The notes below the pieces were generated by a model, which ran no database searches, was not told the origin of the DNA, and was given only the letters and a program-made list of their open reading frames with translations. Both the position numbers and the translations under genes were made by a program. 64,000 nt of DNA, taken from positions 1 to 64,000 of the forward strand of contig NZ_CP023994.1 of assembly GCF_003194085.1 (NCBI RefSeq). Reading direction: 5' to 3'. The DNA is from Aurantimicrobium photophilum. Its GTDB lineage: Bacteria; Actinomycetota; Actinomycetes; Actinomycetales; Microbacteriaceae. How positions within the stretch are numbered: position 1 is the first letter of the stretch; every line of letters begins with the position of its first letter. Below, in pieces: positions 45,289 through 54,649 of this stretch.

Positions 45289-46211
45289 TGCCGCGGGCTC
45301 TGCTCTACGACGAGTTCGGCGGCATCGATGTTCTCTACATCGGAGAGGTTCCTCATTCTGAAATGCAGCCCGGCCAGGTTCGACTCTCCGTCAAAGCTGC
45401 GGCACTCAATCCCTTCGATTTCAAGATGCGCTCAGGCCTCATCCCGATGCCAGCAACCTTCCCGCATGGTGTGGGCAACGATGTTGCTGGAATCGTCACT
45501 GAGGTTGCTGCTGGATCGACCTACTTCAACGGCGACCCCATTGTTGCTGGTGATGAGGTTCTGGGATTTGCCGACCAGAACGCGATTGCGGAAGATGTTG
45601 TCCTCGGAGCTTCACAAATTGCACCAAAGCCTGCTGGACTTTCTTGGGAAGTAGCAGGCGGTCTTGCTGTTGCTGGACTTACAGCTGACGCGTGCATCAC
45701 TGCGTTGAACATTTCTGCGGCCGACACTTTGGGTGTCAGTGCCGCTGCAGGGTCTGTAGGGCAGGTGTTCTGCCAGCTCGCGCTGGCGAAGGGGGCAACT
45801 GTCATTGGCTCTGCGAGTCCAGCAAATGCTGAGTTTTTGCGCCAACTGGGTGTAATTCCTGTTGACTACACCGGCGATATCGCTGCCCAATTCACCTTTG
45901 CTGCCCCACATGGACTGACAAAATTTCAAGACAACTTCGGGCGACCAGCTATAGATATGGCGTTGGGATTAGGCCTTTCGCCAGAGAAAGTGTGTTCCAT
46001 CGTTGACCACGGAGCCGTTGCTGAATTAGGTCTTGCTACCCCTGGCAGATACGAACGATCTGCCTCAAAACTCTCAGAACTAGCCCATCTTGTGGCCTCT
46101 GGGAAGCTCACGTTGAACGTGCAAGCACGGTTTCCATTGGAACATTTCCGCGAAGCTTGTGAGCTGTTGGAAGCCCGTCATGTCCGTGGCAAAGTTGTTA
46201 TAACGTTTTGA
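45288..46211 (+). CDS. Zinc-independent quinone-oxidoreductase-like MDR protein
   Basis: A 307-residue medium-chain dehydrogenase/reductase. GroES-like N-terminal domain (VKAAALNPFDFKMRSG; GNDVAGIV) and a Rossmann domain with VSAAAGSVGQVFCQLALAKGA (about 147-167) are visible. Zinc-binding cysteines are absent, as in NADPH:quinone reductases and enoyl reductases. It probably reduces a carbon-carbon double bond or a quinone arising in the pathway. The start overlaps the RpiB-like stop (TAATG). It is the last gene of this rightward operon. Confidence 0.87.
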   Translation: MPRALLYDEFGGIDVLYIGEVPHSEMQPGQVRLSVKAAALNPFDFKMRSGLIPMPATFPHGVGNDVAGIVTEVAAGSTYFNGDPIVAGDEVLGFADQNAIAEDVVLGASQIAPKPAGLSWEVAGGLAVAGLTADACITALNISAADTLGVSAAAGSVGQVFCQLALAKGATVIGSASPANAEFLRQLGVIPVDYTGDIAAQFTFAAPHGLTKFQDNFGRPAIDMALGLGLSPEKVCSIVDHGAVAELGLATPGRYERSASKLSELAHLVASGKLTLNVQARFPLEHFREACELLEARHVRGKVVITF

Positions 46212-46372
46212 AAACATACGCAGCCGCGATAGCACCCATTAGCGACACGATGTACCGGGATTTGTCGCTGAATGCTTGACTGACAGAGTTCGCAGCAAAG
46301 CCGCTGTGGACACACAACATAGCAATGGGGCTCGTTGATTTCGCCCCTTGCTATTCCACAGCAGGAGGAAAT

Positions 46373-47512
46373 GTGATTAAGGCAAAATTCATGGCGACGG
46401 GCGCGGTACTCGCGATCGCCGCGATGGCGCTGACTGGTTGTAGCTCGGACTCGGGTAGCGACTCAAGCAGCAACATTGGACTGAGCGAAGAAGCCGCTGC
46501 GGCTCTTGAGGTTGCATACACCGGTGTTGGCACCGAGCTGAACCTCGACAGCATCAAGGATGTACCCAAGGACGTCAACCTGTACGTCGTATCTTGTGGC
46601 GAGCAGGTTCCAGGATGTTCCGTACCCGCAGCTGCTGTGAAGGCTGCTGCTGAAAAGCTTGGATGGACTGCAACAATCGCAGACGGCAAGCTGAACCCAG
46701 AAGGCTTCGCAACTGCCATCCGTCAGGGTGTTGCAGGCGGCGCTAACGTAATCATTCCTATCGGTATCGGTTGTGGCGTTGCTCAGGCTGCATTCCAGGA
46801 AGCAGTTGATGCAGGCGTCAAGATCATCGGTGGCGGTGGCGTTGACGACTGTGACCCCAAGCTTTGGGCATCAGAGCGTCTTTGGCTCGAGGACTTCAAC
46901 CCAATCCAGCAGTGGGAAGAGTTCGGAAAGCTTCAGGCTGACTACGCATTCGGTAAGCACAACGGTGAAGTGAACGCAATTGTTCTAAACTTCACCGGCC
47001 AGGTATTCGGTCAGTGGATCACCGATGGTTTCACAAAGGAACTGGAAGCACTTGGTAACAAGGGCAAGGTTCTCGAAACTGTAGACGTAAGCGACCCTGA
47101 AACTCAGGATGGCTCAATGCTTCAGAAGGTCAACACCGCGATTCTAAACAACCCAGACGCTAACACTCTCATCGTTCCTATCGATGGATGGCTTGTTGGC
47201 GGTCTTGCTCAGGCAATCGTTCAGTCCGGAAGTGCTGAGCAGCTGCTGGTTGTAAGCCGCGGCGGTGACGCTCCTGTTCTCGACATGATCCGCGCAGGCG
47301 GTCAGGGTGTTAACGCAACCATCGGTTTCGCTGTTGGTTGGGGCGCATGGGGTTCGGTTGATACCGCAGCTCGTGTTCTCTCTGGCGGTACCCCAGCGTG
47401 GATTGGTGAGTCAATGCAGGCAGTTGACGTTGATCACAACATGCCAAAGTCTGGCGGCTACGAAGGTGCCGTTGACTACCAGAAGGTCTTCTCGAGCGCC
47501 TGGGGCAAGTAG
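46373..47512 (+). CDS. Sugar-type ABC transporter substrate-binding lipoprotein
   Basis: A 379-residue periplasmic-binding-protein homologue. The GTG start (VIKAKFMATGAVL) is preceded by AGGAGGA and leads into a lipoprotein signal peptide with lipobox MALTGC (about 19-24), so it is anchored outside the membrane. A Ser/Asp-rich linker precedes the Peripla_BP_4 domain. It delivers substrate to the permease encoded two genes downstream. Family members bind sugars, autoinducer-2 or cyclic polyols; the real ligand is unknown. The stop overlaps the ATPase start. Confidence 0.9.
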   Translation: MIKAKFMATGAVLAIAAMALTGCSSDSGSDSSSNIGLSEEAAAALEVAYTGVGTELNLDSIKDVPKDVNLYVVSCGEQVPGCSVPAAAVKAAAEKLGWTATIADGKLNPEGFATAIRQGVAGGANVIIPIGIGCGVAQAAFQEAVDAGVKIIGGGGVDDCDPKLWASERLWLEDFNPIQQWEEFGKLQADYAFGKHNGEVNAIVLNFTGQVFGQWITDGFTKELEALGNKGKVLETVDVSDPETQDGSMLQKVNTAILNNPDANTLIVPIDGWLVGGLAQAIVQSGSAEQLLVVSRGGDAPVLDMIRAGGQGVNATIGFAVGWGAWGSVDTAARVLSGGTPAWIGESMQAVDVDHNMPKSGGYEGAVDYQKVFSSAWGK

Positions 47513-49140
47513 TGAGCAACAAGCCACTTAGTGGTTCGGAGGCGGCTGGGTTTTCCCCAGCCGCCTCTGGCTCCCACTCAGAAGTAGCCCTCACCATCAC
47601 AGGGCTCAATAAATCATTTGGTGGAACACAAGCGTTATCAGATGCAAGCTTGACCGTTCGAAAAGGCACAGTCCACGCGCTTCTTGGCGGAAACGGTTCC
47701 GGCAAGAGCACTTCGATCAAAATTCTCGCGGCTGTCTACACGGCAGACTCAGGAGATCTCACAATTTTCGGAAAGCCTTACTCGCTTTCCGGTTACACCT
47801 CTCAAACTGCACAACAAGCAGGACTCCGATTTGTCCACCAGGATTTGGGTCTTTTCCCTGAACTGTCGATTGAGGAAAACTTTGCTCTCGACGCGGGATA
47901 TCCATTGCGAAGCTACGGTGGAGTTGATTGGAAGAAACTTCGCGCACACGTCAGCAGGTTACTTACCGAGTACGAAATTGATGCTGATCCATGGGCACCT
48001 GTTCAGTCTCTCCGTCCTTCGGACCGCACCATGGTTGCTATTGCTCGTGCTCTTCAAGACCAGGTAGAGGGTGAAGATCTCATCCTGGTATTGGATGAGC
48101 CCACAGCTAGCCTTGCTCTGCACGAATCAACCCGCTTGCTCGAGCAGGTGCGTCGCCGAGCAGATAAAGGCCAGACCGTGGTCATGGTCAGCCACCGTCT
48201 GCAGGAAGTTCTTTCCGTGGCTCATGACTTCACGGTGTTCCGTGATGGCAAGGTTGTAGGAACGCTTACTGATGCTTCTCCTACTGAAGATGAACTCGTA
48301 GAAATCATGGCGGGCAGCTTGGTGAAGTCTCTGAGACCAACTGGCTCTCAAAGTCATGCTCGAAATGAAGAAGTTGTTGTGCTCAAGAGCATTCACGGTG
48401 GGCCATTGCGCGGGGTGAACCTCACAGTGCATGCAGGTGAAATTCTTGGTATCGCTGGCTTAGTCGGTTCTGGCCGTTCCTCAATACTTCTTAATATTTT
48501 TGGTTCTGTTAAGCCTTCAAAGGGCACCATCATTTTGAATGGCAAAGAATTCACGCCCAAGCACATCGATGAAGCGATGGATGCTGGTGTTGCAATGGTT
48601 CCAGAGAATCGTGTTCAGGATGCTGCATTCTCGGATCTTTCGGTTCGTGAAAACATTGCTGCATCTGTGTTGCGGGAAAACTGGGTTCGCGGATGGATGT
48701 CCCGGACAAAAGAACGCGGCATTGCACGAAAGCTCATTGAACGTTTCTCCGTCAAGGTTGCAGGCCCAGATGCTTTGTTCTCATCCATGTCTGGCGGTAA
48801 TCAACAAAAGGTTGTTCTCGCTCGTTGGATGCAGCGTAACCCCTCACTTCTTCTCCTAGACGAACCAACTCAAGGCGTGGACGTCATGTCGCGAGCAGAT
48901 ATTTACTCTGTCATTCGAGAAGCAGCAGCAGCCGGGATGGCTGTAATCGTTGCATCCTCGGACGTTAGTGAACTGCATGCACTCAGTGACCGTGTGGCCA
49001 TTCTCAGATCCGGTCGCATAACCGACGAAGTAGTAGCCGGCGAACTAGAAATAGATTATCTCAACCGACTTGTCCTCAAAGACCCAACAGGAGCAATCCC
49101 TGTTGTTAAAAGCGCAACTGCACGGAAGGCACGTTCATGA
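47512..49140 (+). CDS. Sugar-type ABC transporter ATP-binding protein (two-domain, RbsA/MglA-like)
   Basis: A 542-residue tandem ABC ATPase. Domain 1 has Walker A GGNGSGKST (about 59-67) and DEPTASLAL Walker B. Domain 2 has the usual degenerate GLVGSGRSS loop, then SGGNQQKVVLARW signature and DEPTQGVDV. It energises import of the ligand captured by the upstream lipoprotein. The GTG start overlaps the binding-protein stop, and the 3' end overlaps the permease gene by 4 bases. Confidence 0.94.
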   Translation: MSNKPLSGSEAAGFSPAASGSHSEVALTITGLNKSFGGTQALSDASLTVRKGTVHALLGGNGSGKSTSIKILAAVYTADSGDLTIFGKPYSLSGYTSQTAQQAGLRFVHQDLGLFPELSIEENFALDAGYPLRSYGGVDWKKLRAHVSRLLTEYEIDADPWAPVQSLRPSDRTMVAIARALQDQVEGEDLILVLDEPTASLALHESTRLLEQVRRRADKGQTVVMVSHRLQEVLSVAHDFTVFRDGKVVGTLTDASPTEDELVEIMAGSLVKSLRPTGSQSHARNEEVVVLKSIHGGPLRGVNLTVHAGEILGIAGLVGSGRSSILLNIFGSVKPSKGTIILNGKEFTPKHIDEAMDAGVAMVPENRVQDAAFSDLSVRENIAASVLRENWVRGWMSRTKERGIARKLIERFSVKVAGPDALFSSMSGGNQQKVVLARWMQRNPSLLLLDEPTQGVDVMSRADIYSVIREAAAAGMAVIVASSDVSELHALSDRVAILRSGRITDEVVAGELEIDYLNRLVLKDPTGAIPVVKSATARKARS

Positions 49141-50135
49141 CGAACAACAAAGAAGTTTTGCCCTCAGGTAAAGAACGAATCACCTTCGGAGTGATTCTTG
49201 AGCGTTACGCCCTCCTTATTTTGCTTGCTCTCGTGTTTATGTTTTTCACGGTAAACCCAGCAAGCTCGCGAGCATTCCCGACGGTTATGAATCTCAATGT
49301 GATTCTCGGCAGCCAGGCTGTGGTTTCGCTTGTCGCAATTGCTGCGTTGTTCCCGCTTATCTCTGGTTACTTTGACTTCTCGCTCGGTGCAGTGGCAGCA
49401 ATGGCCCAGGTCATGAGTGCAGGTCTTATGGCAAATATGCACGCACCGCTGTGGGTAGCAGTCATCGTCCCAATCTTGCTTGCTTCGCTTGTTGGACTGT
49501 TCAACGGTTGGTTAGTGACCAAGCGCCATATGCCTCCGTTTGTCACCACTCTTGCAACTGCAACTTTGCTCTCCGGAATTATCCTCTGGTACACGGGCGG
49601 TCAGACGATCGTTTCGGGAATTGACCCAGCTATCACGAAGTTTGGTTCATCCAGATTCTTGGGACTTCCAACAGTCGTCTACCTGGTGCTCATTGTTGCT
49701 ATTGCTGCATGGTACTTCTTGTCTCAAACCCCTTATGGTCGTTCACTTTATGCAATCGGTTCGAACGTCAACAGTGCACGCTTGGTTGGTGTTCGTGTTG
49801 AGAAGAATGTCTGGTGGAGCTTTGTTGTAGCTTCAAGCATTTCGGGTCTTGCCGGTGTAATTCAGCTTTCACGTATGGGAAGTGCAACAGCAGGAGACGG
49901 CGGCGCACTTCTGTTTGCCGCGCTTGCTGCAGTATTCCTTGGAGCAACCGCAATCAACCCCGGATTCTTCAACGTGTTCGGAACACTTATCGGTGCACTC
50001 TTTGTCTCCATCGCGGTCAGTGGCCTCGTGCTTTCAGGAGCAAGCGGTTGGGCATCGCCAGTATTCAACGGAACCGCCCTACTTCTCGCTGTCGGTTTCT
50101 CTACCTACCTGGGTCGCCGCAAGCGTCGAGGCTAA
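49137..50135 (+). CDS. Sugar-type ABC transporter permease (RbsC-like)
   Basis: A 332-residue BPD_transp_2 permease with about eight to ten hydrophobic helices. ISGYFDFSLGAVAAMAQVMSAGLM and NGWLVTKRHMPPFVTTLATATLLSG are conserved blocks of the RbsC/XylH family, as is YAIGSNVNSARLVGV. Only one permease gene is present, so a homodimer is expected. It completes the binding protein-ATPase-permease operon and is followed by the ABM, FAH and aldehyde dehydrogenase genes on the same strand. Confidence 0.93.
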   Translation: MTNNKEVLPSGKERITFGVILERYALLILLALVFMFFTVNPASSRAFPTVMNLNVILGSQAVVSLVAIAALFPLISGYFDFSLGAVAAMAQVMSAGLMANMHAPLWVAVIVPILLASLVGLFNGWLVTKRHMPPFVTTLATATLLSGIILWYTGGQTIVSGIDPAITKFGSSRFLGLPTVVYLVLIVAIAAWYFLSQTPYGRSLYAIGSNVNSARLVGVRVEKNVWWSFVVASSISGLAGVIQLSRMGSATAGDGGALLFAALAAVFLGATAINPGFFNVFGTLIGALFVSIAVSGLVLSGASGWASPVFNGTALLLAVGFSTYLGRRKRRG

Positions 50136-50163
50136 CTCTCACAATAAAGAAAAGGAACACATC

Positions 50164-50457
50164 ATGGCATTTGTATGCTCCGCGACTTGGATCGCAAAAG
50201 AAGGCAGCGCTGACGTAGTAGCAGAAGCACTGAAGCACCTCTCTCCTGCTTCGCGAACTGAAGAAGGCAACATTTACTATCAGGCCTACCAGGACCCTGC
50301 AGAACCCAACACGTTCCGAATCTTTGAGGTCTACACTGATGAGGCCGCATTCAAGGCTCACGCAGAATATGACCACTTCAAGGAGTACGCGCTCGGTAAG
50401 GCAATTCCTGTTCTCGAGACTCGTCAGCGCGACTTCTACGAGACCTTGGACTACTAA
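50164..50457 (+). CDS. Antibiotic biosynthesis monooxygenase (ABM/YgiN-like) protein
   Basis: A 97-residue ABM-fold dimer-type protein (VCSATWIAKEGSADVVAEALKHL; NIYYQAYQDPAEPNTFRIFEVYTDEAAFKAHAEYDHF). Family members are cofactor-free quinol monooxygenases or heme-degrading/regulatory proteins. In this island it may oxidise a quinol intermediate. AAAGGAA precedes the ATG. It is 2 bases upstream of the FAH gene. Confidence 0.85.
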   Translation: MAFVCSATWIAKEGSADVVAEALKHLSPASRTEEGNIYYQAYQDPAEPNTFRIFEVYTDEAAFKAHAEYDHFKEYALGKAIPVLETRQRDFYETLDY

Positions 50458-50459
50458 GA

Positions 50460-51422
50460 ATGCGTATCGCTCGCTATCAACACAACGGGTTCCCCCATCT
50501 CGGTGTTATTCGCGATGGGAAGATCCTCTCGTTGCAGACCAATCTCACACTGTTGGAAGTATTGGCACTTCCACGACGTGAGCGTGATTACCTTGAAGGG
50601 CAAGCTGGGAAGTACTTTCGTGCTCCAGCTGACTCAGTGAAATATCTGACCCCAGTTGAACCGCGGGCAATGCGTGACTTCCTTTCATTTGAAGCACACG
50701 TCGCCGGAATGAAGAAATCTTTCGACGGCGATGGAACTATTCCTGATGCCTGGTTTGAAGCTCCTGGCTTCTATTTCATGAACCCTTGGGCGACCTCGGG
50801 GTCGACTGATGACATCCCCATGCCACCTTTGACTAAGCGTCTTGATTTTGAGCTTGAGATGGCTGTCGTGATTCTCAAGGAAGCTCGTGATGTGAGCGTT
50901 GAAGAAGCAGGCGACTATATCGCCGGATATTGCATTTTTAATGACTGGTCTGCACGTGATATTCAGGCGAATGAAATGAAAGTGGGCCTTGGCCCTAACA
51001 AGGGCAAAGACTTTAATAACACTTTCGGTCCGTGGATTACGACTCCAGATGAGCTTGAGCAATACCGCGATGGTGACCGTTACGACCTTGAAATGGTCGT
51101 CAAGGTCAACGGTGTTGAATATGGCCGTGACTCGTGCAAGAACATGTCTTGGTCATTTGAAGAGCTTATTTCGCACGCATCCCGCGGAACAGTCGTTGGC
51201 GCTGGGGATGTCCTAGCTTCTGGCACTGCAGGTATGGGTGCGATGTCCGAACACTGGAGCCGTTCTAAGCAAAACGAGACCCCCGCTCCGCTTCAAGTGG
51301 GCGACGTAGTGGAAATGACCATCGAAGGTTTGGGCATGCTTTGCAACACTGTCACTGAATGTGTCAGCCCAGGCCACACAGTTCCCCGTGCCCGTCGTAC
51401 CTACAGCGAGGATCGTCTGTGA
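50460..51422 (+). CDS. Fumarylacetoacetate hydrolase (FAH) family protein
   Basis: A 320-residue protein. A short N-terminal domain is followed by the FAH core with metal-binding acidic residues in FELEMAVVI (about 135-143) and YCIFNDWSARDIQANEMKVG, and a C-terminal GDVVEMTIEGLGMLCNTV. The family includes C-C hydrolases, hydratases and decarboxylases acting after ring cleavage (for example acylpyruvate hydrolysis), which suits this island. The stop overlaps the aldehyde dehydrogenase start (GTGA). Confidence 0.9.
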   Translation: MRIARYQHNGFPHLGVIRDGKILSLQTNLTLLEVLALPRRERDYLEGQAGKYFRAPADSVKYLTPVEPRAMRDFLSFEAHVAGMKKSFDGDGTIPDAWFEAPGFYFMNPWATSGSTDDIPMPPLTKRLDFELEMAVVILKEARDVSVEEAGDYIAGYCIFNDWSARDIQANEMKVGLGPNKGKDFNNTFGPWITTPDELEQYRDGDRYDLEMVVKVNGVEYGRDSCKNMSWSFEELISHASRGTVVGAGDVLASGTAGMGAMSEHWSRSKQNETPAPLQVGDVVEMTIEGLGMLCNTVTECVSPGHTVPRARRTYSEDRL

Positions 51423-52810
51423 ACTCCCTTGTCAAGACCGTAAACCCCTCCACCGGAGAAGCCCTCGAGAACTACCCAGCACTTGATCATTCTGGTTTGG
51501 ACGCTGCACTTCAATCCACTGCAGATGCGCAGAAGCATTGGAAGACCACAGACATTGCTTACCGTGCACAATTGCTGCGCAAAGCAGGTGCAATTCTTCG
51601 CGACGAGGTTGATACTCACGCTGGATTAATTGCAACGGAGATGGGAAAGCCTGTCACTGAGGCTCGTGCAGAGGTTCTCAAATGTGCCTTGACCTGCGAT
51701 TACTACGCAGATCACGCTGAAGAATTCTTGGCACCCAAGCCGGTCAAGACAGAAGCTGTCACGTCCTATGTTGCCTATGAGCCACTCGGCGTGATCTTGG
51801 CCGTTATGCCGTGGAACTTCCCCTATTGGCAGGTTATTCGCTTCGCCGCTCCGACACTGACCTCAGGCAATGGTGGTCTGCTCAAGCACGCTTCTAATGT
51901 CACGGGATCTGCTCTGGCAATCCAAGATGTTTTTGAGCGGGCTGGTTACCCCAAAAATTTGTTCCAGACCTTGGTGCTTGCGCAGCACTCCATGGTCAAC
52001 GAGATCATCGCCGACAAGCGCGTTGCCGCTGTCACTCTCACTGGTAGTGAGGGTGCTGGTGCCAATGTTGCTGAAGCTGCTGGACGCGCTCTCAAGAAGA
52101 CCGTTCTCGAACTGGGCGGATCTGATCCGTTTGTCATTCTCGATGATGTTGATCTGGATGCCATAACGCCCCTGGCTGTTCGTGCACGTTTTACAAACAC
52201 TGGCCAAAGTTGCTTGTGTGCAAAGCGATTCGTCGTGGACAGCAAAGTTATTGACGGCTTTGAAGACCGCGTCGGTAAAGCCGTTGCTGCGTTGAAGATA
52301 GGGGATCCTCTTGACCCTTCAACCCAGATCGGCCCCCTGGCCAAGCCCAGCTTCGTTGACGATATTGATCGACAGGTTCAGGGATCGATTGCTATGGGCG
52401 CACGTCTGATTACTGGTGGCCACCGCCTGCCCGGCGATGGAAACTTTTATGCGCCCACCGTCTTGGCGGATGTCACTCCTGACATGCCCGTATTCAATCA
52501 AGAGACTTTTGGGCCGGTTATGGCGCTCGTCAAGGCAGAGAATGCGGAGCAGGCCATTGAGCTCGCAGATGCTTCTCAGTATGGTTTGGCGGCATCAATT
52601 TGGACTTCAGACATGAACCGTGGACTCGAACTGGGCAAGGGAATTAATTCCGGTGCACTTTTTGTCAACGGTGTCGTGGCCTCTGACCCTCGACTTCCCT
52701 TCGGTGGTGTGAAGCTCAGCGGTTATGGACGTGAGCTTTCAATTGAAGGCATGCATGAATTCACCAATGTGCGAGCAGTCTGGGCGGGCGAGCTTCCTCG
52801 TTCCTTATAG
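51419..52810 (+). CDS. NAD(P)-dependent aldehyde dehydrogenase, succinate-semialdehyde type
   Basis: A 463-residue ALDH. The general base Glu is in LELGGSDPFVI (about 229-239) and the nucleophilic Cys in NTGQSCLCAKRF (about 262-273). It starts VKTVNPSTGEALENY, as in bacterial NAD-dependent SSADH. It would oxidise succinate semialdehyde or a similar C4 product to feed the TCA cycle. The GTG at 51419 overlaps the FAH stop; the upstream open frame is spurious. It is the last gene of the transporter-containing run. Confidence 0.92.
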   Translation: MNSLVKTVNPSTGEALENYPALDHSGLDAALQSTADAQKHWKTTDIAYRAQLLRKAGAILRDEVDTHAGLIATEMGKPVTEARAEVLKCALTCDYYADHAEEFLAPKPVKTEAVTSYVAYEPLGVILAVMPWNFPYWQVIRFAAPTLTSGNGGLLKHASNVTGSALAIQDVFERAGYPKNLFQTLVLAQHSMVNEIIADKRVAAVTLTGSEGAGANVAEAAGRALKKTVLELGGSDPFVILDDVDLDAITPLAVRARFTNTGQSCLCAKRFVVDSKVIDGFEDRVGKAVAALKIGDPLDPSTQIGPLAKPSFVDDIDRQVQGSIAMGARLITGGHRLPGDGNFYAPTVLADVTPDMPVFNQETFGPVMALVKAENAEQAIELADASQYGLAASIWTSDMNRGLELGKGINSGALFVNGVVASDPRLPFGGVKLSGYGRELSIEGMHEFTNVRAVWAGELPRSL

Positions 52811-52874
52811 GTAGTGGCAGTCAGTGCAAGAAAACTACACTGGAGACCTACGTTCCTGCACAAAGTGGTGAGAG

Positions 52875-53810
52875 ATGACTGATCTTCGCAAGGTTGATAT
52901 CAACCTCATTGTGGTGCTCGATGCGATTCTGAGCGAGCGTAACCTCACACGTGCGGGTGAGCTCATTGGAATGACACAGCCCGCGGTCAGTGGTGCTCTT
53001 GCGCGTCTTCGCCAGCAATACGACGACCCAATTCTCGTGCGAGTTGGTCGAGGCTTCGAACTTACGCCTCGTGGTGAAGAGCTGATTCCTGTCGTCCGAG
53101 ACGCTATGGTGGAAATTTCTCGTACCCTGGAACTTCTTCCTACGTTCGAACCTGCCACGAGCACTCGTACCTTTTATATTTCTGCTTCTGATTACCTGCT
53201 GTCTCAAATGACAAGCCCTTTGCTCTCTGTCATAGAACAAGCAGCCCCTGGGGTCAATGTTGAATTCGATGCCCTCCCGGCAGGGGCGAACGTTGAGCCA
53301 AATGACCTCCTCCGCAGGGACGTCATCATTGCGGGAACAGGGCGTGGAGTACCTGGCAAGCGCCAATCACTATTCAGCGACACCTTTGTCTGCATCGTCG
53401 ATAAGACAAACCCCCGCCTTCGAGAAGGCCAGTTGTCTTTGAGTGATCTGGCTGACTTGCGTCACGTGCACAGCAATTTCGGTGAGCATGTTCACACGCA
53501 TGTGGATGACATGCTTGCTAACGCGGGAATCAGCCCTCATATAGGTGTTTCCGTTCAGGGATTCCTGCCTGTCCCATTTGCGGTAAGCGGCTCCTCAATG
53601 GTGGGTTTTGTCCCAGAAAGACTGAGTGAGCAATACAGCGAATCCCTGGGATTAACAATTGCCAAGACACCGCTGAATTCTGTGACCTTGGTTGAAGCTG
53701 CTCACTGGCACCCTTCTAAGACCGCAGACCCTGCTTTGAAATGGTTGGTAAGCATGCTTCGGACAGCTGCTGAAATTGTAGAATTTGGTGGCTCTGCAGA
53801 AGAGGAATAA
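52875..53810 (+). CDS. LysR family transcriptional regulator (NodD/LinR-like, paralogue)
   Basis: A 311-residue LysR protein with the helix-turn-helix VDINLIVVLDAILSERNLTRAGELIGMTQPAVSGALARL (about 8-46) and effector domain beginning TRTFYISASDYLLSQM. It aligns well with the regulator at 39294, including LVRVGRxxELTP and a late WxPS/HASxxxDPAxxWL block. It sits at the right part of the island, downstream of the ALDH gene and upstream of the cyclase gene. It probably controls one of these transcription units in response to an aromatic-type inducer. Confidence 0.92.
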   Translation: MTDLRKVDINLIVVLDAILSERNLTRAGELIGMTQPAVSGALARLRQQYDDPILVRVGRGFELTPRGEELIPVVRDAMVEISRTLELLPTFEPATSTRTFYISASDYLLSQMTSPLLSVIEQAAPGVNVEFDALPAGANVEPNDLLRRDVIIAGTGRGVPGKRQSLFSDTFVCIVDKTNPRLREGQLSLSDLADLRHVHSNFGEHVHTHVDDMLANAGISPHIGVSVQGFLPVPFAVSGSSMVGFVPERLSEQYSESLGLTIAKTPLNSVTLVEAAHWHPSKTADPALKWLVSMLRTAAEIVEFGGSAEEE

Positions 53811-53874
53811 CTCATATGCCTGCTATCTCATAACCGGATGATTGGTCAGAAAAGCAGAGACCTAGGCTGGCGAT

Positions 53875-54642
53875 ATGAGATTTGTAGACCTATCTATGCC
53901 CTTGGACGATATTGTCCCGGTTGATCCCCCCTTTTTGCGTCCCAAGATCGAATATAAAGATCACATCGGTGGTCTCAAAGACATGTTCAACATGTATGGA
54001 ATCTTGCCTGAGCAGCTTCCGGACGGCCAAGGTCTTGCTGCAGAAACAGTAACCATGACCACTCACGCCGGAACTCACGTGGATGCTCCATGGCACTATC
54101 ACCCCACGATGAATGGGGGAGAGCGTGCATGGACAATCGATGAAGTGCCTTTGGACTGGTTCTTCCGACCCGGTGTGAAGTTAGATCTCACTCACCTTCC
54201 AAGCGGACACCTCGTCACTCCAGAGGATATTGATCAGGCGCTCGCGGCCATTGAGTACACACTCAAGCCCTTTGACATCGTGCTCATGCATACGGTGGCA
54301 GCCGCTTCATATGGTCGTGAGGACTATGTGGATACTGGGGTTGGCTTTGGACGTGCTGCCACACTTCACCTCACTGGCCAGGGGATAAAGGTTGTGGGCA
54401 CTGACGCGTGGGGTTGGGACCTTCCCATTCCTGTCAACCGCCAGCTATTTGAATCAACAGGCGACCCCTCAGTTGTCTGGGAAGGCCATAAGGCCGGCGC
54501 TGATGTTGCGTACTGCCAGATTGAAAAGTTGCAACATCTTGATCAACTACCAGCTACGGGTTTTACTGTTGCTTGCTTCCCCACCAAGGTTCGTGGCGCA
54601 TCAGCGGGCTGGACACGAGCAGTAGCAATATTCGAGGACTGA
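53875..54642 (+). CDS. Cyclase family protein (kynurenine formamidase-like)
   Basis: A 255-residue metal-dependent hydrolase of the 'cyclase' family (PF04199). The hallmark HAGTHVDAPWHY is at about 62-73, giving His/Asp metal ligands. Relatives hydrolyse N-formylkynurenine, isatin or other cyclic or amide substrates. It stands 64 bases after the LysR gene and is convergent with the SnoaL-like gene. A lactone- or amide-opening role in the island is inferred. Confidence 0.88.
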   Translation: MRFVDLSMPLDDIVPVDPPFLRPKIEYKDHIGGLKDMFNMYGILPEQLPDGQGLAAETVTMTTHAGTHVDAPWHYHPTMNGGERAWTIDEVPLDWFFRPGVKLDLTHLPSGHLVTPEDIDQALAAIEYTLKPFDIVLMHTVAAASYGREDYVDTGVGFGRAATLHLTGQGIKVVGTDAWGWDLPIPVNRQLFESTGDPSVVWEGHKAGADVAYCQIEKLQHLDQLPATGFTVACFPTKVRGASAGWTRAVAIFED

Positions 54643-54649
54643 CTCAGCC

